Positions 1 through 7,510 of a DNA stretch of 64,000 bases are shown piece after piece. How positions within the stretch are numbered: position 1 is the first letter of the stretch; each line of letters starts with the position of its first letter. This stretch comes from Candidatus Aenigmatarchaeota archaeon (lineage in GTDB: Archaea > Aenigmatarchaeota > Aenigmatarchaeia > GW2011-AR5): assembly GCA_016198685.1 (NCBI GenBank), contig JACQID010000007.1, forward strand, positions 1 to 64,000. Direction: 5' to 3'. A model generated the notes under the pieces. The model had not been told where the DNA came from, did not search any database, and saw only the letters and a list, made by a program, of their open reading frames with translations. The position numbers were made by a program, and so were the translations under genes.

Positions 1-387
1 CGTTGGCACTAAAGGCGTCTGGAATCCGGGCTCTGCGACAAGAGTAGGCGCGTTTGCCGGCTGCTCAATGGTACGGACTACTGGAGCATTATAGCCGGCA
101 TTCGGGCGATTGGTTAAGTGACTGATCCCGTAGGCGGTTCCCGCCGTGACTACCAACCCGGTCGCGGTTGCAAGGAGAGCGTATTCCCATGGGAAACGAC
201 GACGCGGTTCGGCTTGAGGAACAGGGATTGCAAGAGGGCCGGGCAGATCGGGCATGTAACCCTGAGCTTGGATATTTCTTGCGAGTTCTTCAGCGGTTAA
301 ATAGGGTGCAGGTGGTTCTGCATAGGTTGTTGGGCCCCCTTTCTTGCGATCATCATGCCGATTGCCGCCATCGAATAAGCCGAACAT
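1..387 (-). CDS. Hypothetical membrane-anchored protein (partial, C-terminus off the left edge)
   Basis: An open frame of 129 codons starts at the ATG read down from 387 and runs without a stop off the left edge. The visible part begins MFGLFDGGN and has a Pro-rich stretch (about residues 20-70). A basic RRR patch precedes one hydrophobic helix (about 78-97, with YALLATATGLVV), and a Thr/Pro-rich exported segment follows. That layout suggests a single-pass protein with a cytosolic N-terminus. I recognise no family. A palindromic operator-like site (482-495) lies about 95 bp upstream and could control it or the rightward regulator gene. Codon quality is good, but function is unknown. Confidence 0.6.
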   Translation of the reverse strand, partial: MFGLFDGGNRHDDRKKGGPTTYAEPPAPYLTAEELARNIQAQGYMPDLPGPLAIPVPQAEPRRRFPWEYALLATATGLVVTAGTAYGISHLTNRPNAGYNAPVVRTIEQPANAPTLVAEPGFQTPLVPT

Positions 388-481
388 TATAATTGTTACT
401 TCTTAGTAGTATTTATTGTTTTATGTAGATTTGATATTTATATAATTATCTATTCACTACTGGAGCGGAAATGCTCTAAAA

Positions 482-495
482 TCCCACATGTGGGA
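482..495. promoter_or_regulatory. Palindromic operator-like site (GTGGG motif, site 1)
   Basis: TCCCACATGTGGGA is a perfect 14-bp palindrome in the 210-bp gap between the leftward gene (start 387) and the rightward winged-helix gene (start 598). The same half-site, GTGGG/CCCAC, recurs at 875-891 and 3182-3197. Inference: binding site of a local regulator, most simply the winged-helix protein next to it. The rest of this gap is AT-rich and shows no other gene. Confidence 0.55.
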
Positions 496-597
496 AAAAT
501 TTGGGGGATTTTAGACTATATTCTAAAAATCTTCTTCATAGGCGAATCGTAACTATAATTTGCTTGTATAGGTATCCAAAACGTATTTATTTTAGAC

Positions 598-873
598 GTG
601 ACAAAAAGATTGGGCGGTATGGTAAAAAGACATATTGATGCTGATGCAGTTTATCGCATAATATCTATGCATTGGCCACTTCATGTAACAGAAATAGCCG
701 AGAAGATGGGATTTCCAAAAGAGGAGAAGGAAGCTACCGTAAGCCATCTTTGCTACCATGTTAAGGCGCTTGTAAATCGTGGGTTAGTGAGATCAAAAAG
801 GGTAGGAAAAGCTCTTGTAGTCTGGCCTTCGGATGTTGAAAACATAAAAGCCGTGCGGAGCCTTTTCTATTAG
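598..873 (+). CDS. Winged-helix DNA-binding protein
   Basis: A 91-residue protein with a GTG start; an internal ATG at 619 (MVKRHIDAD) would give 84 residues and is an equally good start. Residues 15-80 read as a winged helix: a helix (AVYRIISMH), a HTH pair (HVTEIAEKMGF, then EATVSHLCYHVKALVNRG) and a wing (LVRSKRVGKALVVWP). This resembles archaeal ArsR/MarR-like regulators. It is flanked by operator-like sites at 482-495 and 875-891, the second starting two bases after its stop codon. That fits autoregulation and control of the KaiC-like gene downstream. Ligand unknown. Confidence 0.7.
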   Translation: MTKRLGGMVKRHIDADAVYRIISMHWPLHVTEIAEKMGFPKEEKEATVSHLCYHVKALVNRGLVRSKRVGKALVVWPSDVENIKAVRSLFY

Positions 874-874
874 C

Positions 875-891
875 GTGGGAAATATGTGGGA
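875..891. promoter_or_regulatory. Operator-like repeat (GTGGG motif, site 2)
   Basis: GTGGGAAATATGTGGGA contains two direct GTGGG half-sites 11 bp apart. It lies between the winged-helix gene and the KaiC-like gene (start 942), where that gene's promoter should be. The first 16 bases are identical, in reverse complement, to 3182-3197 in front of the reductase gene. An exact 16-mer shared by two promoters 2.3 kb apart is unlikely by chance. Confidence 0.65.
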
Positions 892-941
892 TTAGGCACC
901 AATAATCTTTTTTTACAGAATAATTAAATAATAACGGTATT

Positions 942-1685
942 ATGAAAGAAAAAAATAGGACTTCGCGGCCTTCTGTAATGCCTGTTGCGGCCAAGCCGGC
1001 TACGGACCTACATTTAAGGCGCACTTCAGGCATACCCGGCTTGGACAAACTTATGCAGGGTGGGTTCCTTGAAAAAGATGTATACTTAGTGACAGGAGCT
1101 ACCGGTACAGGAAAAACGCTTTTCTGCTCGCAATTCCTCTGGGAAGGGCTGCAGAAAGGAGAGAAAGGCATATTCTTTTCGCTTGAGGAACTGCCGCAGG
1201 ATGTGCTGCACGATGCCGAAGTATTCGGATGGAACTTCAAGAAATACATAGATAAGGGCGACTTCATAATCAAGTACGAGGATCCGTTTGAGATAACCGA
1301 CATAACCACAGTTGTCAAGGAGTCTGTAAAGAAATTCGGAGCAAAGCGCGTAGTTTTTGATTCTACATCGATCTTTGGCATGGTCTTCGAGGACGAACAC
1401 GAGTTGAGGAAGCGTCTCTACCAGCTTATCAAGGCACTGAAAGAAACAGACGCAGTTATACTGATGACAGCTGAAATATTGGAAGAGTCAAAGGGACTTT
1501 CGCGCTTTGGCGTGGAGGAGTTCGTGGTGGACGGGGTTATAGTTCTGAATTATCTGGGTGTAGGCGATGTATCCAACCGAAGTCTTGTTATTAGGAAAAT
1601 GCGTAGGACCGATCATAGTAAAGATTCCTTTATTCTCAAAATAGGAAAAAGTGGACTTAGTATAGAAAAGGAAAAGACTTTGTAG
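942..1685 (+). CDS. KaiC-like single-domain RecA-family ATPase
   Basis: A 247-residue cytosolic ATPase with one KaiC/RadA-type domain. The Walker A motif GATGTGKT is at residues 52-59, the paired catalytic glutamates (SLEEL) at 82-83, and a Walker B strand (RVVFD) ends at Asp140. The C-terminal part keeps the KaiC pattern (VDGVIVLNY, RKMRRTDHS). Archaeal proteins of this class are signalling ATPases that partner sensor or output proteins. The V4R gene starts 14 bp downstream, so the two form an operon and V4R is the likely partner. The operator-like site 875-891 is in its promoter. Family assignment is firm; its target is unknown. Confidence 0.85.
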   Translation: MKEKNRTSRPSVMPVAAKPATDLHLRRTSGIPGLDKLMQGGFLEKDVYLVTGATGTGKTLFCSQFLWEGLQKGEKGIFFSLEELPQDVLHDAEVFGWNFKKYIDKGDFIIKYEDPFEITDITTVVKESVKKFGAKRVVFDSTSIFGMVFEDEHELRKRLYQLIKALKETDAVILMTAEILEESKGLSRFGVEEFVVDGVIVLNYLGVGDVSNRSLVIRKMRRTDHSKDSFILKIGKSGLSIEKEKTL

Positions 1686-1699
1686 ATTACGGATAGCCT

Positions 1700-2251
1700 A
1701 TGTTTAACATTGTGACGCAATTGATGTTGCATAAGCAACTATCATTCGATAAGGGACGAATACAGATATTTGGAAGATATAGTTCTCTATTGCCGTCCGA
1801 TTCATTTGTTAGTATGCAAAAGGAGTTGGAAAAAATCAATAAACAAAATATAATTTATTATTCTGGTAAAGATGCAGGGAAATCATGGTTCATTGAGATG
1901 AATAAACAGTTTAAACTAAAACAGCATGAAGTCATAAAATGGGGCTCTGATATTGTAACATTGGCAGGATGGGGAGAAGCTGTTGTAAAAAAAGAGGATG
2001 CCCCTAATAAAACCGTTATATTTAATTTGAATAATTCTATCGTTAGTAAGTTTTATGGTAAATCTAAATTTCCTGTAGATCATTTGTTCAGAGGTTTATT
2101 AGCGGGAGCCATGTGTGTAATTTTTAAGGAAGACATGGAAGCTGTAGAAATGTATTGCGTGGCCAAAGGTGATAAGAATTGTGAATTTATAGTGAAACCT
2201 AAAAACAAATTTGATTTATCTAATTCTATAACAAAAATGCAATTAAAATAA
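1700..2251 (+). CDS. V4R-domain protein (4-vinyl-reductase-type sensor domain)
   Basis: A 183-residue protein. Its C-terminal half (about residues 110-168) matches the V4R pattern: a Gly-rich helix (FRGLLAGAMCVIF), then a short beta unit with two cysteines (MYCVAKGDKNCEFIV). V4R domains bind small hydrophobic ligands or metals and occur in BchJ, in XylR-type sensors and in methanogen MsvR redox regulators. There is no DNA-binding domain here, so output probably goes through the KaiC-like ATPase encoded 14 bp upstream. The gene is AT-rich and abuts the convergent UbiA gene with no gap. The family call is good; the ligand is unknown. Confidence 0.75.
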   Translation: MFNIVTQLMLHKQLSFDKGRIQIFGRYSSLLPSDSFVSMQKELEKINKQNIIYYSGKDAGKSWFIEMNKQFKLKQHEVIKWGSDIVTLAGWGEAVVKKEDAPNKTVIFNLNNSIVSKFYGKSKFPVDHLFRGLLAGAMCVIFKEDMEAVEMYCVAKGDKNCEFIVKPKNKFDLSNSITKMQLK

Positions 2252-3118
2252 TTATAAAATACTTGTTATTCCGTAGAGTATCTGAATCGTAATTATTGCT
2301 ACCATATTCGTGGTAACAAATTTAGATTGTGTTACAATAATTTCATGTATCTCCGGATTATTGATATGCCGTATATATTTTTTATTTATCCATAAAAATA
2401 AGTAAATTGAGGCTAGCGATGGGAAAACAAATTTAAACGATATTAAATTTATTAGTGATAAAAGCGCCATACAAACAAGAAGGGTTATTATACCGCCAAT
2501 GATAAAGATAACCGTCTTTTTTACCCCAACAAGAATGGGCAAGGAAATAATCTTACCTTTTTTATCTCCTCGCATATCTTCAATGTCTTTTGAAGGTCCT
2601 ATAAAGAAAATAAGAGAAGCAAAAAATAACGGATATATTGGATTGATGCTCTTTGAAGAAATAGACGCGGCCATAAAGAAAGGAACGATACCATAGATTA
2701 CGGCTCCTATAACACTCGGCGCCCAAAAATATTTTCTGAGATAAGTAATAGGATTTGTATATAGAAATGATATTAGGAAGAAGATTAAGATTAAACTCAG
2801 AGTATATGTATTGACGTAAAATGCGAGTAATATACTCCCTATGCAAAAAATAGATGCAAGCGTCGCAGCTTCTTTCATAGAAACGTTCCCCGAAGGAATT
2901 GGTCTAGATGGTTTACTGATTTTATCTATTTTCGCATCGAATATCATGTTTATGATATTGAATGCCAGCATAGCCATGGAAAGAGAAATAATAGAAAATA
3001 ATAATTCTGGAAAGGACGACGTAATCCCTAAGAGTAGCCATGCGGAAAGTGGCGTGAAAATTGTTATAATGAGATATTGAGGTACCGTGAGATCAATTAT
3101 ATTTTTTATAGAAAGCAT
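2252..3118 (-). CDS. UbiA-family membrane prenyltransferase (DGGGP-synthase-like)
   Basis: A 288-residue, very hydrophobic protein with about eight or nine membrane helices. Both Asp-rich Mg/prenyl-diphosphate motifs of the UbiA family are visible: NxxxDxxxD at Asn57/Asp61/Asp65, followed by SRPIPSG, and KDIEDMRGDKKG at about 177-188. It should transfer a prenyl chain to an acceptor at the membrane. The second motif resembles archaeal digeranylgeranylglyceryl-phosphate synthase, but chlorophyll-synthase or lycopene-elongase-type acceptors cannot be excluded. It is divergent from the reductase at 3242, with the GTGGG operator between them, so the pair probably act on the same prenyl product. 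The V4R gene abuts its 3' end. Confidence 0.85.
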   Translation of the reverse strand: MLSIKNIIDLTVPQYLIITIFTPLSAWLLLGITSSFPELLFSIISLSMAMLAFNIINMIFDAKIDKISKPSRPIPSGNVSMKEAATLASIFCIGSILLAFYVNTYTLSLILIFFLISFLYTNPITYLRKYFWAPSVIGAVIYGIVPFFMAASISSKSINPIYPLFFASLIFFIGPSKDIEDMRGDKKGKIISLPILVGVKKTVIFIIGGIITLLVCMALLSLINLISFKFVFPSLASIYLFLWINKKYIRHINNPEIHEIIVTQSKFVTTNMVAIITIQILYGITSIL

Positions 3119-3181
3119 ATTTACTTGTCCTTCAATGTATTGAATTATTTTAGTGTAATGTTTTTGTATTAATTGTTAGAA

Positions 3182-3197
3182 CCCACATATTTCCCAC
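3182..3197. promoter_or_regulatory. Operator-like repeat (GTGGG motif, site 3)
   Basis: CCCACATATTTCCCAC is the exact reverse complement of 875-890. It lies in the divergent promoter region between the UbiA gene (start 3118, leftward) and the reductase gene (start 3242, rightward), about 45 bp before the latter. One bound factor could control both genes. Confidence 0.65.
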
Positions 3198-3241
3198 AAA
3201 TTATTACGTGTGCTTATGTATCTTTTATCAAATATTTTTAT

Positions 3242-4327
3242 ATGGTTAAAATAGTTGGCGCTGGGCTAGCAGGGCTCGCATCTGGTATAATTCTAGCTAA
3301 AAACGGACATGAAGTTACTATACACGATAAAGCCGAATCTGTGGGGACTGTAGTAGATGATACGCAAGCTATTCGAAATTATGAGCATGATAAGGATCAA
3401 CTAGAAATATTCAGAGAAGAAGGGATCGAGATAAAACATGCCAAGCCGATATATAACATAATAAAATACGCTCCTTCTGGGAGGAGCATGATCGTGCATT
3501 CCGAAAATTCCAAGCCTATATTTTACGCTTTGAAAAGAGGCAAAGAGGACGTATCATTGGAGACACAGTTGTATAATCAAGCGAAGAATGCCGGTGTTTG
3601 TTTTCATTTCAATTCCAGAGAAGACATAAAAACTACGGATGCCGAAATACTTTCTACAGGCCCTATTCATAATAACATATGGGCGTTTGGGGGCATATAC
3701 AAAGTAGATCGCATAGATCCAGAAACTATATTATTTTTTATGAATAATGATTATTGCCCTAAAGGTTATATTTATGTCGCACCTTATGGCGAAAGAGAGG
3801 TTACAGTAGCTGCGACTACGTTTGATATTAAATGTAAATTGCCGTTGCTCTTCTCGAAATTTTTGAAAGAGAATGGGGTAATTAAGGAAATTCTTAAGGA
3901 CGCCCAGCTTTTACGGTATACGTCTGGATATTCTTACAGTAATGTTCCAAAGACTGCAGAAGTAAACGGAAAACGATTAGCAGGTTCGATAGCAGGATTT
4001 TTAGACCCTGCAAGAGGTTTTGGAATCAAGTATTCTATCTGGTCTGGAATACTTGCCGCTAAGTCAATCATACACAATAAGAGCTATGATAAGTTGTGGA
4101 AAAGTGCATTTGAAAAAGAACTAATCGATGGAATGAAAAGACGGCTTATACTAGAAAAGATGGAGAATCAAGACTACGAAAATATGATATTAGATGATAA
4201 AGTAGGCATTACGAGATATGAAAAAATCCCATCCATGCTAAGGAATAAAATGCTGCAAATGCAAATATTTTTAGAAATGAATAAATTTAGAAGAACCTAT
4301 GACATTAAAAAGTATTTGACAACATAA
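3242..4327 (+). CDS. Geranylgeranyl-reductase-like FAD-dependent oxidoreductase
   Basis: A 361-residue flavoprotein. I chose the ATG at 3242 because the dinucleotide-binding motif GAGLAG (Gly6/Gly8/Gly11) must sit at the N-terminus and a TATA-like stretch precedes it; the longer frame from 3173 has no homology-like sequence. CPKGYIYVAP (about 180) corresponds to the PxxYxWxFP substrate motif of geranylgeranyl reductases, and GSIAGFLDPARGFGIKYSI (about 265) is the C-terminal FAD-binding segment. Family members reduce double bonds in the prenyl chains of archaeal lipids, chlorophylls or quinones. It is co-controlled with the divergent UbiA gene by site 3182-3197. The substrate is inferred only. 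Confidence 0.8.
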   Translation: MVKIVGAGLAGLASGIILAKNGHEVTIHDKAESVGTVVDDTQAIRNYEHDKDQLEIFREEGIEIKHAKPIYNIIKYAPSGRSMIVHSENSKPIFYALKRGKEDVSLETQLYNQAKNAGVCFHFNSREDIKTTDAEILSTGPIHNNIWAFGGIYKVDRIDPETILFFMNNDYCPKGYIYVAPYGEREVTVAATTFDIKCKLPLLFSKFLKENGVIKEILKDAQLLRYTSGYSYSNVPKTAEVNGKRLAGSIAGFLDPARGFGIKYSIWSGILAAKSIIHNKSYDKLWKSAFEKELIDGMKRRLILEKMENQDYENMILDDKVGITRYEKIPSMLRNKMLQMQIFLEMNKFRRTYDIKKYLTT

Positions 4328-4395
4328 CCCCAATTATTTTGTGTATTTACTATGCATCTAGTAGATACGGTTCTATTGGATTCATGGGACTTCTT

Positions 4396-4670
4396 AAAAC
4401 TGTAATTATAAGTTGTCTGCCGTATGGGAGCGGATGCTCACGTTCTGGAAAGAAAACAAGGAAACGTTCCTTGAGCATTATCACCAGCGCTTCAACGTGG
4501 AGAGTACGTTCTCTGCAATCAAGAGGAAGTTCCTGCCTTAGGTGCGGAGCAAGACGGAAGTTGCGCAGTTCAATGAGATACTTTGCAAGGTTGTCTGTCA
4601 CAACTTGTCCGTGCTATGTAATGCTATCTTCGAGCTCAATATAGATTTAAGATTTGAGAGGATGAGTTAA
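4396..4670 (+). pseudogene. Transposase C-terminal remnant (DDE type), broken by an in-frame TAG
   Basis: In the frame of 4422 the sequence reads through FLEHYHQRFNVESTFSAIKRKF, stops at TAG (4539-4541), then continues VRSKTEVAQFNEILCKVVCHNL to a TAA at 4668. This is the C-terminal end of archaeal IS4/IS5-type transposases, where a YHxRxNVExTFSxIKRKF block carrying the last catalytic Glu is followed by SVRSKT. The N-terminal two thirds, with the first two Asp, are absent and a stop plus a small deletion interrupts the block. It marks an old insertion at the edge of the accessory region. No terminal repeats were recognised. Confidence 0.75.
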
Positions 4671-4673
4671 AAT

Positions 4674-4979
4674 ATGGGAGAGTTAATTAATATCCTAAAG
4701 TTCATCGAAAAGGACTACAAATACTTCTCTGAGGTTAGGAAACATTTTAATTTGAATGAGGGCGAAGCTCAAATCGTCTGGGATAGGTATTTTGAGAAAG
4801 GTAAATATATTCAGCCCAAAGATAGTTCTGGGAGTGGTTCTCATCAAAGGTATACAGCTTCCGATGAAGGAAAAGGACTTTTGGAAGAAAACTCCCTATT
4901 TAACCGCGTGACACTTCGGCAGATTATTGCCGGAACAATAATAGCCGTCGTAAGCTTTGTACTCGGCACGCTATTGTAG
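4674..4979 (+). CDS. Small protein with N-terminal helical (HTH-like) domain and C-terminal membrane anchor
   Basis: 101 residues starting MGELINILKFIEKD. Residues 1-75 look like a small winged-helix-type domain (EVRKHFNLNEGEAQIVWDRY, then a turn, then HQRYTASDEGKGLLEE). Residues 83-101 form one membrane helix (IIAGTIIAVVSFVLGTLL) ending the protein. The same soluble-plus-C-terminal-anchor layout occurs in the protein at 16322-16744. It begins four bases after the transposase remnant. No family recognised; it may be a tail-anchored regulator. Confidence 0.55.
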   Translation: MGELINILKFIEKDYKYFSEVRKHFNLNEGEAQIVWDRYFEKGKYIQPKDSSGSGSHQRYTASDEGKGLLEENSLFNRVTLRQIIAGTIIAVVSFVLGTLL

Positions 4980-5171
4980 GTTAAGAATCATGGTCATTTA
5001 GGATTTGCCACGTGCTCCCATTGGGAACACATGCCTTTACGGGCAAACTACAGACAACCAGATGATGCAGACCGTTTCAAACGGGACGCTTCTAAACGCC
5101 AGTGCAGGGAGTTTTTGTGCAACGCCAAACCACTCGTTAACTTAACATATATGCTCTATAATATAAAACTT

Positions 5172-5429
5172 TTAAAGAAGCTTGCTGATTTCTCGTTTGA
5201 GTTGTTTCCCTTTTGACGTAATTTCATAGTATCGTTGCTTCCTAGAGGTTGGATTCAAACAATGAACAAGCGACATAGTTTGTAAATGAATTAATGATCT
5301 ACTAGCAACTGAACGATGAATCTTCAATTTTTTGGACAGTTCTGTAGGTGTTATAGGTTTGGAGATATTCAGAAGTATTAATTTTCGTACTTTGGCACGT
5401 GTGACAAAACTGATGGTTTCCCATAACAT
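5172..5429 (-). CDS. Winged-helix transcriptional regulator (ArsR/MarR-like)
   Basis: An 85-residue single-domain DNA-binding protein with HTH core KPITPTELSKKLKIHRSVASRSL (about 24-46) and a C-terminal wing (KQRYYEITSKGKQLKREI). It resembles archaeal ArsR-type regulators that act as dimers. It is read divergently from the C39-like peptidase gene (start 5564), leaving a 134-bp AT-rich region for both promoters, so control of the downstream cluster is plausible but not shown. The 4980-5171 gap beyond its 3' end holds no convincing gene. Confidence 0.7.
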   Translation of the reverse strand: MLWETISFVTRAKVRKLILLNISKPITPTELSKKLKIHRSVASRSLIHLQTMSLVHCLNPTSRKQRYYEITSKGKQLKREISKLL

Positions 5430-5563
5430 ACAATACTAGCGTAGCATTAATTTTGACGATTGGTGACAGTAGCGTAGCAAATTTAAGCTTTAGAAATCTA
5501 TAGAAATTAGATAAAAAGAAAATTAAATTATTAAATAAATTATTAAAATAATGGGGATGAATA

Positions 5564-6106
5564 ATGAAGCGCCACAAAAACAGAACACGCCGTCAATCCA
5601 CCTGCGAATCATGTCTTTCGGTGTGTTTAATGGCGTTGCTCCGGCTTAGGGGAAGGCATGTTAGGGACTCCGAAGAAACGAAAATTCTGATGCAAGGACT
5701 AATATTCACGAAGCTGGACTATGCGATAGGACAGCTGATCTATGTGGCGAACAAATTCGCAGTTAAGATAGAGCAATACACGGACTTTCCTTCTTTCAAC
5801 GAGCAGCTTCTGCGGCTTGATATGCCGGAAAGCGTCAGGCTCCTGCCGGCAAGGAACACAAAGCGCCTTATAACGAGGCTGGTTGCCAAGTCGCCTGTGA
5901 TAATATACATGGACAAATACGACCTTGACGGAATTTACCACTATCCGCATTTCGTGCTGCTCACGAAAATGAGTAAAGATGCCGCGGTTTTCTTCGACCC
6001 ATGGGACGGGAAAATCAAGAAGATGATGGCAAATGCGCTTATGAGTTCGGTAAGGAGCCTGAGAAACAGGCTGGGAATAAGCCCGAAGCTAATACAGATG
6101 TTATAA
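5564..6106 (+). CDS. C39-like cysteine peptidase, soluble
   Basis: A 180-residue protein with the C39/papain-like triad in the expected order and spacing. Gln11 (oxyanion) and Cys17 lie in QSTCESCLSVCLMAL, His129 in YPHFVLL, and Asp145 in FFDPWDG. The Gln-to-Cys spacing of six matches the C39 motif of double-glycine peptidases. There is no signal peptide, membrane helix or ABC transporter domain, so this is a free cytosolic peptidase-like domain. It heads a rightward run of small unknown genes to about 8.9 kb. It could process a peptide encoded there, but no double-glycine leader was identified. Confidence 0.65.
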   Translation: MKRHKNRTRRQSTCESCLSVCLMALLRLRGRHVRDSEETKILMQGLIFTKLDYAIGQLIYVANKFAVKIEQYTDFPSFNEQLLRLDMPESVRLLPARNTKRLITRLVAKSPVIIYMDKYDLDGIYHYPHFVLLTKMSKDAAVFFDPWDGKIKKMMANALMSSVRSLRNRLGISPKLIQML

Positions 6107-6245
6107 GGGATCAAGAGTATGAAATCCGAGTTTTCAGTGACTACTATGAGGAAAATTCCGAGTATTGGACAAATTTAGTTATAAATAACTGCATTACATT
6201 GTATACAAAGAATAATTGCGCGCAAATGCGGGCAAGGTGCAGATA

Positions 6246-6344
6246 ATGGGGTGGAATGCGCCTTCGATTTCTGAGTCATTTTGCTTCAAACCTATGCTCT
6301 TCGGCGGAAATTTCCGATTTTTTATGAGTGAGGACGGGGCGTAA
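6246..6344 (+). CDS. Possible 32-residue small protein
   Basis: A short ATG-to-TAA frame (MGWNAPSISESFCF...) in the 325-bp gap between the peptidase gene and the membrane protein at 6432. It is followed five bases later by another small frame (6350-6442). Evidence is only its tight placement in a chain of small frames, so it is a weak candidate. Confidence 0.2.
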   Translation: MGWNAPSISESFCFKPMLFGGNFRFFMSEDGA

Positions 6345-6349
6345 CTGTT

Positions 6350-6442
6350 ATGGACACTGCCAGAAGATTCTATGCAGTATCCATAATTCTCATATTGCTG
6401 TGCCAGCCGGCCTATGAATCAGGGGTGATGCATGGTGAATAG
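6350..6442 (+). CDS. Possible 30-residue membrane or secreted peptide
   Basis: The frame MDTARRFYAVSIILILLCQP... has a basic start, one hydrophobic segment and a Cys, like a minimal signal peptide or lipoprotein leader. It overlaps the start of the 6432 gene by 11 bases, which suggests translational coupling. It lies downstream of the C39-like peptidase, so it is a conceivable peptide substrate. Low confidence because of length. Confidence 0.3.
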   Translation: MDTARRFYAVSIILILLCQPAYESGVMHGE

Positions 6443-6794
6443 AAAGAGGGCAAGGCGAGCACATCTTGCATATTCTCTCGCGCCCAAAGAAGTGCGATCA
6501 GGGTTATGGCGTCCATTGAAATTAGCCGGATTCATAATGATAGTGCTTGCATTGTGTGCCTCAATATTCATGGACAAGGGAAATCCCGGCAGCGTTGACG
6601 GATTAACAGAAATTGCCGGCGAAATCACTGGTTCCTTGTCCGGAGAGAAGTTGCTTTCTGCATTGCCGGCGCAGAATCCTGAAGCGTCAAATGCAGGTTC
6701 TTCGCAAAACAATGCAAAAAAAGGAAAAGACAGTAGTGGCGTGGGAGAAGTGCCCGAAACGTCTTCTGATGCATTGGAAAAACGCTTAAGATAG
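6432..6794 (+). CDS. Single-pass membrane protein, function unknown
   Basis: 120 residues. A strongly basic N-terminus (NRKRARRAH) is followed by one membrane helix (about residues 30-47, LKLAGFIMIVLALCASIFM). A low-complexity Ser/Gly/Asn-rich tail follows and would lie outside the cell under the positive-inside rule. No known domain. It is in the rightward run with 5564, 6811, 7511 and 8049, and its start overlaps a 30-codon frame. Confidence 0.5.
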   Translation: MVNRKRARRAHLAYSLAPKEVRSGLWRPLKLAGFIMIVLALCASIFMDKGNPGSVDGLTEIAGEITGSLSGEKLLSALPAQNPEASNAGSSQNNAKKGKDSSGVGEVPETSSDALEKRLR

Positions 6795-6810
6795 ATTGGG
6801 GTGTCATGTG

Positions 6811-7506
6811 ATGGCAGATGATGTCGTAATTCGTTTCTATTTCGACCCGATACGGATCAGTAAAGATTTTGTAAGGAACCTAATCAGTTCTATTCATGGT
6901 ACAACATATGAAGATGTAGGATATAGTACCAAAGCAAAAGAGAATAAAAATGGAGAATTTATAGCTAAACGAAAGCAGAATGCGCCGATAGATGAAGCAA
7001 TAGAATGGGTGTCAAGAGAAGGCGGTATTATATATCGGTTGAACTATAAAAATTTTATTCACTTTGATCTGAAAATATGTTTTCAGGCCAGCACGAAAAG
7101 AAAATTGGCAATTATTGAAGTATCCTTTATTGGCGCTAATTTTAACGAGGAGGAAGAAAAAAGATTTGAGCGGGGGGCCGTTTTAATTGAACTGAGTAAA
7201 AACATTTGGAATGCGATGAAACAAAAGCCGCTCTATGGAATGGGCGATGATGGCGGATTTGTAGATTACGGCCCTTCTTCAGAAGACATTCTAAGATTGA
7301 ATATTGAGGACAAAATAAACATCTATTGGCTCAACTTCTATGGCCAGGAATTGATCAGCAAGTTCGGTAAAGAAAATATCCAAAAAATCTTGCCATATCC
7401 TAAAGCAAAAAGACCATTCTGGAAAATCGAAGAATTGGATGACGGCATCCTTACAATCCAGGCACCGTTACCGCGCGTTTACATGTCCAAAGAGGAGGAC
7501 CGGTGA
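6811..7506 (+). CDS. Hypothetical protein (accessory cluster, possible immunity-type fold)
   Basis: 232 residues from the ATG at 6811; a TTG five codons upstream is possible but less likely. It is soluble, with an alternating strand/helix pattern beginning VVIRFYFDP and a C-terminal block (INIYWLNFYGQELISKFG, then KIEELDDGILTI). The layout W(x)nF-G-EL-K-G followed by a Gly/Asp-rich strand recalls some polymorphic-toxin immunity families, which is a loose resemblance only. The protein at 8049 has a comparable layout. A four-base gap separates it from 7511, so they form one operon. Function unknown. Confidence 0.55.
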   Translation: MADDVVIRFYFDPIRISKDFVRNLISSIHGTTYEDVGYSTKAKENKNGEFIAKRKQNAPIDEAIEWVSREGGIIYRLNYKNFIHFDLKICFQASTKRKLAIIEVSFIGANFNEEEEKRFERGAVLIELSKNIWNAMKQKPLYGMGDDGGFVDYGPSSEDILRLNIEDKINIYWLNFYGQELISKFGKENIQKILPYPKAKRPFWKIEELDDGILTIQAPLPRVYMSKEEDR

Positions 7507-7510
7507 TATA

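Noticed and set aside
2252..4327. A genuine bacteriochlorophyll tail pathway (BchG/BchP/BchJ)
   Set aside because: No chlorin or porphyrin biosynthesis genes are in the window, and the UbiA second motif looks like archaeal lipid enzymes. Kept only as a parallel.
4539..4541. In-frame TAG in the transposase remnant read as pyrrolysine or by the UUA tRNA
   Set aside because: Residues expected around the site are also lost and the N-terminal two thirds of the gene are missing, so simple decay explains it; TAG is an ordinary stop elsewhere.
4980..5171. Possible zinc-ribbon N-terminus of a transposase in the gap after the 4674 gene
   Set aside because: Only scattered Cys/His/Arg positions fit, and matching needs frame changes. 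It may be old transposon debris but cannot be supported.
5031..5216. 61-codon rightward frame overlapping the end of the winged-helix gene at 5172
   Set aside because: No promoter, composition unlike protein, and it overlaps a clear regulator on the opposite strand.
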